64,000 bases of DNA, from positions 1,922,001 through 1,986,000 of the forward strand of contig JAHBBC010000002.1 of assembly GCA_019915015.1 (NCBI GenBank), given 5' to 3'. Positions 11,426 through 25,022 of this stretch are shown one piece after another (within the stretch, counting starts at the first letter, position 1; the number at the start of each line of letters is the position of its first letter). The notes below the pieces were generated by a model. The model was not told the origin of the DNA. It was given only the letters and a program-made list of their open reading frames with translations, and searched no databases. A program made the position numbers and the translations under genes. This DNA comes from Auriscalpium vulgare. Lineage: Eukaryota > Basidiomycota > Agaricomycetes > Russulales > Auriscalpiaceae.

Positions 11426-12930
11426 TTATAGATCTTTGGCGAGGTCTCCAACAATGCCATCTGGCCGCACGATAGCAAGGTGCACGCTAGGTTCTCCTGC
11501 TACTACGTCATACCCATGATAGACGTGCGTAGCAGGGACCTCGATACTAGCCTCGTCCGCATAATGATGACTGAGGTCGCAGTGTCGTCTGGATATGTGC
11601 TTGACCAGTGAAGCCACCTGATCTCTCTGGTCGGAGAAAATCAGCACCGTGTGGCGGTTGATTCGGACCCGGTACAAATCGAACAGCCTGCGACTTGTCG
11701 CCGATGCGCGCGTCAATGACGTTAGGCGTCAGGCACACGGTCAGCGGCATGGAGGTGGTTGACGGCTCCATCGCCGTGCGCCGCAAGGTGCTTGCAAGCG
11801 AGGGAGAGCTTCCAGCCGATATTGACTTGTGAGGAACTGCGTCAGCGACGGACGAGACAGGTGCATAAGCGGAAAGAATACAGACCGCGTCCATGATGCT
11901 GGAATTCGTACCTTGGCCATCGGCCGGGGAGTGGACGTGAGCGGCATCTGTACGCAATATGTGAGCATGACCGCGACTGTCGTACTGGGAAGGAGGATCA
12001 GCCTACCGCCAGCTATAAATATCCTCTCCTTCTGGAATGCCGCTGGCTGAGGAACCACATGTTTTCCTTCACACGGTCGGTTGGCCGCAACATCACTCTA
12101 ATAATAACGGCTTTGGTCAGAGCAATAGGTAACCTCACTGGCACTGGTCCTGGTAATTCGGAGGCATGGCCAGGATTGCCAGTACTAAGACCAGCAACTT
12201 GGTGTTGAGATAACAATGAGAATTTGCATGAAAGCGCTCACCGTGTTGTCTAGTCCGTGAATTTACAGATTGCCAGCCAAAAAGTCCCATCGATCCGCGA
12301 GACTTCTCGAAGATGCCCGTGGTCTCGCCGACGGGGATCACGCTGGAAAGCGGGTGAGTGAAGACTGCAGCGGGAAAGTAATTTGTGTGAGACCTTTGGC
12401 ACCGTCTGCGCCTACAACATAATCGGCCTCGAAGATTATGGAGCGGCCTTCGTAGTTCCGCACTATGGTGGCACGCATGCCAGATTCATATTGGTCGAGA
12501 GGACAGCTTGGAGTACAGCACTTAGAAGACATCTCGACCACGACGCCAAGTTTCGTTCGATGTGTCGCGTAAGATACGGCAAGTGGCATCCTGTCCTGAG
12601 AAGCATATCAGTGGCTATATAACGAACGATGAGCGTTGTGCGAGGCCGCATAATGGTTCAGACACACCTCCGGAAATTGGAAGAGCAGGAGTAGGAGCTG
12701 CAATCGGGAACACCTTCGAGCCGCCTGCAATAACGAATTGCTTGATCTGCGGAGCAAGGTGGTTGACATCCTCGAGTACGCCGAGAAGGTGATATAGAAC
12801 CTCAATATAGTCCTTGGCTGCATGACCTTCAGACACCGAGACAGAGGGGAGAATGCAAAACAGATCCGGCGCACCACGATGTCGGAGGCACCGCGTTGTC
12901 TGAAGTTATTTTGAAGCTCGCTCCCTAGTC
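11426..12930 (-). pseudogene. decayed tandem copy of the FAD-dependent hydroxylase
   Basis: Pieces match the intact neighbour in order but not as one protein. 12900-12880 gives QRGASDIV (neighbour QRGSSIM). 12840-12680 gives LGVLEDVNHLAPQIKQF (neighbour LGVLDDVNRVGFMAPPMKQY), frame-shifted by about 2 nt from the preceding PRT. 12420-12395 gives VVGADGAKG, 12175-12155 gives MPPNYQDQ, and 12045-11890 gives FQKERIFIAGG then AAHVHSPADGQG. 11835-11770 gives NIGWKLSLACKHLAAHG, and 11690-11426 gives LFDLYRVRINRHTVLIFSDQ through VRPDGIVGDLAKDL. Roughly 90 residues between LAAHG and the terminal domain are deleted, and no GxGxxG start is found upstream. Frameshift, internal deletion and the missing 5' end make this a pseudogene. 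Confidence 0.8.
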
Positions 12931-13452
12931 TCCTGCTTTCGCATAGATCGTTGTCGAAGCAGTGTCAAGTATCTTGCTGTGCTTGAATATAATGTGCTTT
13001 TTGACCATCATCTGCTCAGTGATGTTGTATGCCGTCGGCAGGGTTGGGCAGAGCGGCTCGGCCATGTCCCGGCTGGTCGGGAGGGCGCGGAGACGCACGT
13101 GTCTTGAGCCCCGACTGTCTCTGGCCTTACGCAGTCACCCAGAAATCTGGAAAAAATGAACCACGTCGTCAGCTAGTCGCCACCAACAGCTCAGAGCATC
13201 ATGTCCCCAAGGATGTCGGCCAGAATGTGCTTGCTCGGCGGCGATGGCGGCGCGCGTGCGTCGGTCGCCGGAGGGCCGCGCCGGGACAATTTTTGGATCA
13301 ATTGCCGAGGTGCGCTGTCACTCTACCATCCCCCACCACCTCCAACGCGCCCGCGCCCCCATCCCTCCCCCGCTTGCACTCGAGCGGGCTCTCAGGCTAG
13401 AGTTGACTCTTTAGTAGACCTACATTCACCCGCAGTTTAATTCACGACCACC
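12931..13452. other. promoter region of PIC2
   Basis: No gene is seen between the pseudogene and PIC2. 13330-13440 is C-rich and pyrimidine-biased, as in a strong fungal promoter or 5' leader. A 79-codon ORF at 13201-13440 is Pro/Arg/His low-complexity and was not accepted. Confidence 0.4.
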
Positions 13453-14616
13453 ATGTCGCACCTCGCACCGATTGGAAAGTGGGATGCCCGGTGCGTTGTC
13501 ATATTTTGCACTCTCCGAGGCCATGCAGAGCTGACGCACGCCATGCAGCAATCTCGGCCCGGTTCCCCACGACTCGTCGTACTACGCCAAGTGCATGCTC
13601 GGCGGTGTCCTCGCGTGCGGTGTTACGCACGCTGGCATCACCCCGCTCGATGTTGCTAAATGCAACATGCAGGTTTGTCGCATGTGTCGAGCGTCTCTTT
13701 TGTCCTACTCACGCCCCGCGGTTTAGGTGAACCCCTCCAAGTACAAGGGCACCATCAGTGGCCTCAAGCTCATCGTCGCGGAGGAGGGCACAAAAGGTGT
13801 CTGGAAGGGCTTCGGCCCAACATTCGTCGGATATTCTCTCCAGGGCATGTTCAAGTATGGTCTCTACGAGGTGTTCAAGGACTTCTACATGAATCTCGCC
13901 GGCGAGGAGGCTTCGAACAAGTACAAGCCCGCCATCTGGCTCGCTGGCTCCGCGAGCGCGGAGGTCTTCGCCGACATCGCGCTGTGCCCGCTCGAGATGA
14001 CCAAGGTCAAGATTCAAACGAGCCCCGCTGGCACTTTCCCCGTTCCCTTCGCAGCTGCGCTCCGGGAAATGAGCGCGACGAAGCTGGAGACCCGCTACCC
14101 CTTCGGCTCCCTGGTTCCCCTCTGGTCGCGTCAGGCGAGTTACCAATTTTCTCGCATTGACATGGCGTGTTGACGTGAAACATGACAGATCCCGTACACC
14201 ATGGCGAAGTTCTTCTGCTTCGAGAAAATTGTCCAGGTCTTCTACACGCACGTCTTCCCCCAGCCCAAGGAGACCTACAGCAAGGTCACCCAGCTCGGCG
14301 TCACCTTCGCGTCCGGATACCTCGCCGGTGTTGTCTGCGCCATCGTCTCGCACCCCGCGGACTCGCTCGTCTCTCAACTCGGCAAGCCCATCAACAAGGG
14401 CAAGTCTCTCGGCCAGATCGCCGGTGAGGTTGGCTTCGCGAACTTGGCCACCAAGGGTCTCGGCACTCGTGTTGTGATGATTGGTACCCTCACTGGTACG
14501 CCACGCGTGTATTTGTTCGATCCAAGCTTCTGATCGGTGTATCTGCAGGCTTCCAATGGTGGATCTACGACAGCTTCAAGTCTGCCATGGGTCTGGGCAC
14601 GACTGGCGGCAAGTAG
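13453..14616 (+). CDS. PIC2: mitochondrial phosphate carrier (SLC25A3/PIC2 type)
   Basis: Five exons, 13453-13490, 13549-13672, 13727-14134, 14189-14495 and 14549-14616, give 314 aa. Three carrier repeats carry Px[DE]xx[KR]-type signatures: TPLDVAKCNMQ, CPLEMTKVKIQT and HPADSLVSQL. The phosphate-carrier block SAEVFADIALCPLE and IPYTMAKFFCFEKIV are diagnostic. The C-terminus GFQWWIYDSFKSAMGLGTTG matches yeast Pic2 better than Mir1. The protein imports phosphate into the mitochondrial matrix with protons; Pic2 in yeast also carries copper. Intron 3 (14135-14188) begins GC (CAG|GCGAGT) and ends ACAG, the only phase-correct option, so it is a GC-AG intron. Confidence 0.93.
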
Positions 14617-15796
14617 ACGTGCCTCCGTCAAAATGTCTACATAGTGCGTCTTCATTACCTCGTCACTCTGGATGTTCTCTGATAACATGCTGGCCCATAG
14701 GATATGGTGTGGATGAGCGTCTCGTTCCTTCCGCCTACGTTATGCCGGCTCTCTTCCATAGCTAGTTGTCATCCCAGGTCATAGACATTGTCCAACTCAT
14801 TCATATAAGGAGCGGAGCTCTCTTTGGCGAGTCCGAGTTTGATTGCGGACATGTGTCTGTGCGTTTTTTCACCGCTTGTCCGATCAAAAGCGTCAGATGA
14901 AAGGGCAACGGATAGTTCGACCGCCAAGAACAAAAATTAGCGCTAGCCGAGCTAAACGTGTACTCGCCTTGGCCCTCGCTCAGCTCATGTCCGCCCTTGA
15001 ATATGTCTCTATCTCTTCCTCATAGTGTCGTCTATGACTGGGCAGTAGGCTTGGTTGTGCTCGAATGCCGTTACGTCTCCAAGACGCCATGGCCAAAGCG
15101 CTCATGATCAGCCCTGATCAGACTCTGTGCAGCCACACAAAATCTTCGACCCAATCAGCCATCGCGCAAGACTATGAAGCCTTTTCGCTTACTATGCACG
15201 TCGCTCTTCCTATACGCCGGCAGCAGACAAATCTGCTATCTGGAGGTTTTTGCGAGTCCTTTGAGCCACAGTCAGTCTGTGGCTCTCCTGCGCCTATTGC
15301 AGCCGGCGCCACGAAGCCCTTGGAAACACGGCTCCGCATAGCTAAAGCGCTGATTTCTCATTCGTCTCTTCTGCCCTCTTGGCATCGCTTGCAGGACTTA
15401 CGACAACACGAGCCCCGATAGGCTTGGGCTGCCGCGCGCGCAACTTGCAGCTTCGTTTATGTATGTACATTCAACACGGCCATTTTGCTTCGCTTCGTGG
15501 AAGATGCGCGGCTAGAGGAGCGTGCGCGGCGGAACTGGGCTTGGCCTCTTGGATGCACGCGCGCGGTAATGGGCGCACCGTGCCGATGTCAGTGGTAGGA
15601 ATGTCGGTGCGATGGGCGGCCCCGCGCCGCGCCGCCTGTCGCTTGCGCAGTGCAGGAAATTCCAGGGAGCTGTGTCGGGTGCACGATAAGTACGCGAGCG
15701 GCGAGACGGGTTGTACAACCAACCATCTCCTCTCTCGCTACCATCTCCTCTCTCGCTACCATCTCCTCTCTCGCTTCTTCTTTCAAAGTGACTGTA
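14617..15796. other. intergenic, no gene seen
   Basis: This 1,180-bp stretch lies between PIC2 and the SLAC1-type transporter. It has several short ORFs with no recognisable product. The last 80 bp contain a triplicated pyrimidine-rich unit, listed separately. Confidence 0.45.
15721..15775. repeat. triplicated CT-rich unit upstream of the transporter
   Basis: ACCATCTCCTCTCTCGCT occurs three times in direct tandem just upstream of the start at 15797. It is probably part of the 5' leader or promoter. Translated in the coding frame it would read TISSLA three times, but the first in-frame ATG that fits the gene is downstream. Confidence 0.8.
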
Positions 15797-17876
15797 ATGG
15801 CGTCTCTGCCTTCAGTGCCGGTTTCTTCCTCTTCCCTCTCTTCCGTTGCAGACGGCATCGTCCTTGTCCCTGCGTGGCCGTCCCTACCTGGTCGGACGGC
15901 GAACGGCGTGCCTCTGATTATGTCCTACGACTCGTTGGCGACGATGGTGCCGACACCTACACAGACACCGCCGCCGCCACCACTGTCGTCTACCGAGGGC
16001 TCCCTGCCGGGTGTGAGCCAGTTGGCGCGGCGCATCCATGGATGGTCGTGGCAAGCGGTGCGCACCCTCAATTCTACGGGAAGACTGTCGCTGATGTGTC
16101 GGTTTTCGGTCTGCTAGTTCCCCATAGGCATGGGCACCGGCGCGGTGTACACGACCCTGTCCGCCCTAAAGTGGCACTCGCGTTGGCTCGAGCACGTCGA
16201 GACCGTGTTCTTCTTCATCAACTTGACCCTGTTCATCCTGAACACCTCCACGCTCTTTTTGCAAGCTCTGCGTGAGTGTTCCTCTCGTCTTCGAGCCTCA
16301 TAAAAATTTGATGCGTGGGTGAGGGTAGTGTATCCACGGCAGGCCAGACGCCTACTCACAGATCCCAACAAAAACATATTCGTGCCCCTCGTAGTGCGTA
16401 CTGTGCTCGGGTTGCGGACATCTTCCTTAACATTCGACCGCTAGGTGTTGTCCTTCGCCACTATCATTATCGGCACCATCAACTACGCTGTCCCGCATCA
16501 CATTGTGAGCCCGGATGCCGTATACGTTTTGTTTTGGTATGCAAGAGGCTCGTTCCTGCGTAGCCTCCTTACTAACAGGTAGTGACGAATCTGCTCACCA
16601 GGATATATATATTCTTGGCGGTCTTCGTGTGCTTCGGGATGCTCATGATCTGGTTCAATCAGCCGCATGACATCCGGACATTCACCCCGGCTTGGGCTTT
16701 CCTTGTATGTTTGGACGAACACGTTTAATTCTCTATCCGGTCTAACGTGGTAATGGACAGGTCTTTCCGATGGTATGTTTTCTCGGCTCGATGAAGGAGC
16801 GTAATTAATCGTGTGACGTATAGATGCTCGTCGGAGTCGTGGCCTTCAACGTGCTGCGGGTCATCGAGCCATCCGACACGCGCGCCGTCGGCATTCTCGT
16901 CGTCGGGTACTTCTTCCAAGGCATCGGATTCTTCGTCACCTTATTCTACATTGGCATCTACATTCTTCGGTTAGCGCTTTCTGTTTTATCTCCGACAACG
17001 CAACCTGCGGCTCATGTCTTTTGGCGCACACGACACAGCATTATGACGGTATGTGTTCATTCTTTCAATGATGGTATGCCGAGGTTGACTCATGACGTCC
17101 ATAGACGGGCTTTCTAGACGGCCATCAGGCGAACGGCGCGTTCGTCGCCTGCGGACCGCCGGGCTTCACCGCCCTCGCACTGATCACTCTCGGCGCCCGG
17201 GCCCAAAAAATGTGCGTCATCCATTCTGCATACACCCCTTATGTCACACGTTGCCAACGTTGTCATCCGGCTGTTAGCAAGAACGATTAAGCTTACAATC
17301 ACGAAATAGTCTACCGCTACATGGCCTCGTATCGCCGCTGGCCGGAGAAATTTGGTATGCAACCAGCGTGCTTTCCGCGCTGCTGTTGTTTGGATTCGCG
17401 GTGTTCCTGTTTATCTTCGGCGTGCTCCCATATTGGTTCAAGCTTCACAAGAACCTCAGCGAAATTCTTGGCTGTAAGCTCCCATGGCTCAGGGCTGTGA
17501 CGCTACTACTATCTCACATTCCTATCTCCAGGCTGGGCATTAACATTCCCGAACGGTACGCGTTTCTTCTTTCTCGTTGTCGGTCTCAGCGACGTGTCCA
17601 ATGATTTGCATTGCAGTCGGTTGGATATCAACCCTCCGCGGGCTTGGTGACGCGCTCCATATACCCGCGTTCCACTACATCCATGCGGTCATGACGACAA
17701 TTATGTGCGCCACGTGGGTCATACTCTTCACGTTGACAGCGCTTGCGTTCTATCGCGGGAAGATATTCTTCGCGAAACCTGAGGATGTCCTGCAGGACGA
17801 GCAGGCAGTGTTTACGCGCGTGCGGGAGAAGCGGGCGGCACATTTTGAAGGAAGTGACTCGGACGCTACTGTATGA
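15797..17876 (+). CDS. SLAC1/Mae1-type C4-dicarboxylate or anion transporter
   Basis: Twelve exons give 454 aa with all phases closed: 15797-16057, 16118-16271, 16362-16393, 16445-16536, 16602-16704, 16761-16772, 16824-16969, 17039-17048, 17105-17211, 17310-17473, 17532-17555 and 17617-17876. After a Ser/Pro-rich N-terminus come about ten hydrophobic segments, starting GMGTGAVYTTLSALKWHS. They include FTPAWAFLVFPMMLVGVVAF, NGAFVACGPPGFTALALITL and LLLFGFAVFLFIFGVLPYW. This is the voltage-dependent anion channel/malate permease fold (PF03595), which moves dicarboxylates, sulfite or other anions at the plasma membrane. Exons 6 (12 nt) and 8 (10 nt) are microexons. The exact substrate is not readable. 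Confidence 0.88.
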
Positions 17877-18236
17877 GGTTGGTCCTTGTCGATTTTTCCT
17901 TTCTTGACTTGGCAAGCTCCAAACTATTGTCAGACTCCTTGCGTAGCAGTAGAGAGAGTCGAGACCTTCAGTCCTTCACACTGCACCACATGTCGGACAT
18001 CGCACGATACCAGCAGATTGATGTACCAATGCCTAATATGAAGGCAGAAAGTTGCAGTTGGTTGAACGCATACTCCCGGAACAACCGCTCGCGGGTAAGT
18101 AGCTCGCGGCCACCTCTTGCGGTCGGCTTGACCGGGCCGTGCGGCCCGTCGAAGTTCTTCTATTTTCTCGAAAATGAGTTCACTGCATACATCCTCCTGA
18201 GCCACCCCCGCTAGTATTGGAGCGTCTGTAGGCAAC
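17877..18236. other. intergenic between transporter and TRM82
   Basis: This 360-bp stretch between two plus-strand genes shows no ORF with support and no distinctive motif. Confidence 0.4.
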
Positions 18237-20279
18237 ATGTCTACATATCCATGCACGAAAATCTTTCATGGTGAACACAAGACCATCGTAATTTCTGGCC
18301 CGCACATCCGTGTTCTCGACACGAAGTACGATCTCCCCACCGCTCCCGACATTGCATTCTGAACTGATAGGCAGATCAGGAGAAATACTATCGTCTACAG
18401 TTGACCTCAAAAGTGACGAAATGGACTCTGTTGTGAAATCTGGGCCGGTGCGCTGTGCAGCGGTCGATGTCGGCTACACGCACCTTGCGACGAGTGGTGA
18501 GGACAAGAAATTGAAGGTTTGGACAGTTGATGGCTTGAAGCTTCTCAGCGAGCGGTGGGTATGCAACCCATTCCACCTGAGCCACTGTTGAAGCATTCAT
18601 TACCTCAGGGAGCTACCGAAAAAGCCCACACAAATCGCCTTCACGCGCGACGTGCAGATGCTGGTGGTCTCAGACAAATTCGGGGATGTGTTTAGGTGCG
18701 TGGCGTGTTGTCACACAATATGTCTATCCACTCATGCATGGACAGCTATCCCGTAACTCCTTCATTGTTGCCCGAACTGAAATCCGAAGACAAGAACGAC
18801 GCGCTCGCATCGCATGAAAACCCCTCGGGAGGCAACCTCATCCTTGGGCACACTTCCCTCCTTACCTCTTTCGAACTCTCACCCGACGAGAAGTACATCA
18901 TCACGGCCGATCGCGACGAGCACATCCGCGTAAGCTGGTATCCGCAGGGCTACAATATCGAGAGCTACTGCATGGGGCACAAGAAGTACGCACATCGCCA
19001 CTTTGGAACTCAAACATACCTGACGTGTGGCGAGCAGATTCGTCTCCGCCATCCACAGCCCCTCCTTCGCACCGCATATACTCATATCAGGCGGCGGCGA
19101 GCCCGACCTCAAAGTGTGGGATTGGCATACGGGAAAGCGAATCCACGACATCCCTGTCCTCGATGTTGTTCTCTCGAGCATCAAGGTACTTCCAAAGAAG
19201 CGCAAGTGGGGAGACAATGGGGACGACGATGACGGAGGTGAGGGTGAGGGTGGGAGCAAGAAGCCGCATGGACGCAAGGGCCGGAGGAAGAACAAGTCAA
19301 TGGCCTCTGTGGACGAAGATGCAGCTGATGGGGAAGAGCAAGATGAAGGGGCTGCTATTCGGGACGATGCGTCTGGGACAGCGACGCCCTTGGCACGAGC
19401 GGAGTCGGAGGAGCAGGCGGGTTCCGCAGAGCCTTCCGCGTCGCCACAGCCAACGCTCGTCGTGCAGAAAATCGATTCGGCCGAAGTGCAAGGCCAGCCG
19501 GTCGTCCTCTTCAGCGCAGTCGGGTCGGTCAATGTTCCTATGTCATAGCAATCGCTTTTCTGACCGTGTCCTCACAGCGCGACCTCGCTCTTTTGGTTAA
19601 ACTTTCCTTCATCGTCTGCTTTGGGCGCTCCTGCTGTCCACGCCCATGATTTCGGGCGTCCTGTACTCGATTTTGTGCGAGTATTCGGGACTATCGACCG
19701 CTTCCTCGTTTGCCTGGACGCAGATTGGCGGCTTGAAAGTGAACCGGCATCGCCGGCGGAAACCCCATCGGTGTCGTTGAGAGTAGTCCAGCTGTCTGGT
19801 GATGCTGTGAGGCTTGCATATCGTCGTATGTCCTCCTGTCTCAAGCCTTTGTCTTAGATTGTGGACCTCGAGTCGCCGCTCGTGACCAGCATCAATGCCA
19901 ACCGCATCCCAGGTGCGCTCACTCCCCACATAGGTGTCATTCAGCCTCTTCTGACTCTTCTATTGCACACCCAGCCACCCAGGCGGACCTCGCCGCCCTC
20001 GACCTCTACGCGCACCTAACAAGCATGCCCAAGAACACCGACGCTCGCTACAACCCGATGCGGCGTGATGGGGATGCGCCTGCTCAGGATGCGCGCACGC
20101 AGCGCATGCTCAGCAGCGCGAAGGCAGCGGGTAAGATGAAGACGCGCATGAAGCTTTTGGAGAATGCGAAAATGGGTGAGGCAGAGCGAGGAAGTGGTGA
20201 GAGGGAGGTGAAGAGGGCGCGTAGTGACGTCGAGGGCGGGGACGGGGAAGAGGTGATCGAAGCAATGGATCAGTCGTGA
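18237..20279 (+). CDS. TRM82: tRNA (guanine-N7)-methyltransferase non-catalytic WD40 subunit
   Basis: Eight exons give 556 aa: 18237-18325, 18375-18554, 18609-18695, 18746-18985, 19038-19523, 19578-19806, 19858-19912 and 19975-20279. WD40 blades are visible as THLATSGEDKKLKVW, MLVVSDKFGDVF, GHTSLLTSFELSPDEKYIITADRDEHIRVS, GHKKFVSAIHSP and LISGGGEPDLKVWDW. HIRVSWYPQGYNIESYC is the block conserved in Trm82/WDR4. It scaffolds Trm8, which forms m7G46 in tRNA. A long Lys/Asp/Glu-rich insertion (about 19200-19420) interrupts the propeller, and the C-terminus is a basic helix-rich tail. Confidence 0.88.
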
Positions 20280-20472
20280 TGAGTAAACTGCGGGTATGTT
20301 TCCATGCTTGTACATGGTATTCAATTTTCATCTGATACTTGACCTCGAACAGACCTGAATTTTCTTTGAGAGGTGATATGCAGCGTGAGGTATACGAAGG
20401 ATAAGAATATTTATTGCTCTCGATGTCATTATGATCAATCTGATGTTTTGCTGGGCTTTACTACTAATTTGA

Positions 20473-21819
20473 CTAGGCATACGCGGCGAGCCTCTGAACT
20501 GCATCGCGAAACGCAGCTTCGCGATCCCGGAATTCCTTCCGTACTGCTGAATCACTCTTCTTCGCCTCCACAACGGGCGTACCATTCCCCGAGTGCAAGT
20601 CGCTCAACGACTGCGCGATGGTAACGGCGGCGGAGTCGGGTACGGGGCGGGTTTCAGGTGTGACCAAGATGTCGCTCGGCGTCGCGGACGTCGAGATTAA
20701 CGTCGCCTGCGAAAGTTCTGGAACCGCTGGAATCGGAGCCGGCCCAGAATACGTCGGTGTAGGGGCAAGAAAGGACGCGTCCTTCGCGTCTACGGACCGC
20801 AAGATAGCTCCAGCGTACGGGTCGAAATCCTCGACAACGACTTGCAGTGGCACGCGTGCAGGCGCAGGTACGGCGCTGATCTCGCGCACGGAAACATCGT
20901 CCGCGGATAGGTAGAACGACTTGAGCTTCTTGAGCTCGTCACGAACTTCGGGAAGAGTGATGCGCTCCTCCGGGTCGATTGTGAGCATGCGCATGATGAG
21001 CGCATTTGCCTCTTTCGATATAGGGAGACTTTTTATGAGGTAGTTGGGATCGTTCTTGAAGCTGCACCAATGAAAGTCATGATCGCTGGGCTCGTGCCAC
21101 AAGCCGATGCCGTAGACCATGTTGACGAAAACGATGCCGAGCGACCAAACGTCGCACATGCGGGTGTCGTACGAAAGGACTCCTGACATGCCGAAGCATT
21201 CTGAACACGCACACAATTCAACAACGTGCGCATTTCTCCCGTCACAGTGGGACGTACCAGGGCTCATGAATGGGCGACTGCCGACGTGACCACGGAGGCA
21301 GACCTTTTCCGTTGTTGCAAGCCCGAAGTCTGCGAGGTATAGTTCCGACGAATCGCCAGAAACGAGGATGTTCTCCGGCTTGATGTCGCGGTGTGCGATA
21401 CCCTTCTTATGGCAGTATTGGATGGCTTCGGCAAGCTGCAGGCAAGCCCGCTTTGCCGCAATATCATTCCACAGGAACGTTTTGTTCACGATGGCGCCGA
21501 GAAGATCGCCGCCCTCGCAGAAGTCGAAGATGAGGAAGACGCTCTTAGGCGTGAAGAAGACTTGGTAAAGGTAAAGAATGTTGGGATGGTCGCCAAGCAT
21601 CTCGTTGATAATCCACTCCTGATGTTGGACGCTTGCAGCCGGTGAGCCATCTTGCTGGCGAGAAAGGACTTTGATTGCATACTGCGTATCCTTGGTGGAG
21701 AGAATGTCTTTGGCGCGGTAGACAACGCCAAAGGCCCCGAAACCCAAAATCTCGACGAACTGATAACGCCCCATCAGGACCAGCCCGATGAGATGCTGGT
21801 CGTTCACAATGGAAGCCAT
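20473..21819 (-). CDS. Ran1-like Ser/Thr protein kinase K1
   Basis: Exons 21258-21819 and 20473-21200 give 429 aa. Upstream in-frame codons include no ATG, so the start is MASIVND. The kinase motifs are complete: Gly loop GFGAFGVVY (residues 26-34), YAIK with Lys50, HRDIKPEN (143-150), DFG (164-166), and SRPFMSPE closed across the intron, then CDVWSLGIVFVNM. The arrangement resembles fungal Ran1/Ksp1/Vhs1 kinases. The C-terminal 130 residues are Pro/Ala/Ser-rich and end FRDAVQRLAAYA. K2 (26712) is its closest relative here, sharing intron position, C-terminal tail and leader. Promoter parts are described at 21955-22310. Confidence 0.9.
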   Translation of the reverse strand: MASIVNDQHLIGLVLMGRYQFVEILGFGAFGVVYRAKDILSTKDTQYAIKVLSRQQDGSPAASVQHQEWIINEMLGDHPNILYLYQVFFTPKSVFLIFDFCEGGDLLGAIVNKTFLWNDIAAKRACLQLAEAIQYCHKKGIAHRDIKPENILVSGDSSELYLADFGLATTEKVCLRGHVGSRPFMSPGTSHCDGRNAHVVELCACSECFGMSGVLSYDTRMCDVWSLGIVFVNMVYGIGLWHEPSDHDFHWCSFKNDPNYLIKSLPISKEANALIMRMLTIDPEERITLPEVRDELKKLKSFYLSADDVSVREISAVPAPARVPLQVVVEDFDPYAGAILRSVDAKDASFLAPTPTYSGPAPIPAVPELSQATLISTSATPSDILVTPETRPVPDSAAVTIAQSLSDLHSGNGTPVVEAKKSDSAVRKEFRDREAAFRDAVQRLAAYA

Positions 21820-21954
21820 TTTAATGATAGTGGATGAAGCGATCAACGCTTATGATGAGTGTGAGAGGATGGGTGGGTGGACGGGTGGACTGGTATAGGA
21901 AGGAGGTGGATAAAGGCGTGGACCCAGAGTTGAAAGGCGAGCAAAGGGTGAAAA

Positions 21955-22310
21955 AATGCACATTCTGGTTTCCAATTTATACCTCCAAGATGCATGGGGT
22001 GCGGAAGGCGGGTCGGAAGGCGGGTCGGAAGGCGGGTCGGAAGGCGGGTCGGAAAGCGGGTCGGAAGGGACAGCCTCATGCGTCTGACGTGAAGTCGATT
22101 TGTTACGGATATAGGGGACAGCGAGTTGTGGTAGCGATGGTATGTTGGCGAGCATATGGAAACATGATATATTGATGCTTGAGGTTACAGTCATTGCACA
22201 GTTAGCAGTGGTGAGCACGGGAGTAGCACTAGCGGCCGCCGGCGATGATACTATAGGGTCATGGTTGGTCGAGATTGGAATTTCTAGTAGCGGAGCACCT
22301 ATAGCTTAAC
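21955..22310 (-). promoter_or_regulatory. K1 promoter: 12-bp array, TATA, AGAATGT element
   Basis: Read on the minus strand, an array of CCGACCCGCCTT units (22001-22070) is followed by TATAAATT (about 21977-21984). Fifteen nt after the first T of TATA comes AGAATGTGC (21958-21966). The same TATA-to-AGAATGT spacing occurs at K2 and K3. Distal of the array, 22071-22104 and 22257-22300 match blocks upstream of K3. The leader before the ATG is C-rich (CCACCCACCC) and contains AAGCGTTGATCGCTT. Confidence 0.65.
22001..22070. repeat. 12-bp tandem array upstream of K1
   Basis: Five full units of GGAAGGCGGGTC (minus strand CCGACCCGCCTT) plus partial units. One unit has AAAGC in place of AAGGC, and the equivalent variant also occurs in the K3 array. 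Confidence 0.9.
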
Positions 22311-22850
22311 CTCGAGACACCCAGAAGCTACGTACTTCTCAGAGCACTGCGCACTTCTCGAAGCAGACAAGCCAGACATAGCTGTCAGTACAGAGCTGAA
22401 TCAGGAATCAGGGAGAGGGCCAGCGGGTCGACAGCGCGAAGCTAGCGAGATGCAACCGGGAAAGGAGCACTATCTCAAGTCGACGCACCAGCTCAAAATC
22501 TTTTGGTTGTTGCACCCTAGATTGAGGGTATCCAAGCAGAGGATCAAGTGTTGTAATAGTTCTCCCTGCGCTATCGACTTAGCCGTAGCGCCATCGTCGG
22601 GACTTGCCGATAAGGCAACCATGGATGATGGCAGGCCTTGGATCATCTGTCGGATGTGGTCCGTCTTCGAGGCCGTTTTGCAGGCGTTCAGAGTTGTCAG
22701 TGCAGCTAGATAACCTGGGTAGAAGCGCTACATCATGCATCTACATCAGCCGCTATGGTATATCCGTGTAATACAAAATGCCCCCACCATCCCGAAGCTG
22801 ATAACCCCAAAATAATAAATTACTTGAGACAGAGCGCCTAGTACAGCTGG
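22311..22850. other. intergenic, no gene seen
   Basis: This 540-bp stretch lies between the K1 promoter and the 3' end of the GH47 gene. No supported ORF or motif is seen. Confidence 0.4.

Positions 22851-25022
<2,172 letters not shown>

Noticed and set aside
13201..13440. 79-codon ORF upstream of PIC2
   Set aside because: Pro/Arg/His low complexity, directly abuts the PIC2 start and reads as a C-rich promoter or leader.
21820..21846. Upstream start for K1 (and 26685 for K2)
   Set aside because: The codon is TTG, not ATG; the first ATG gives MASIVND and MSSILKD.
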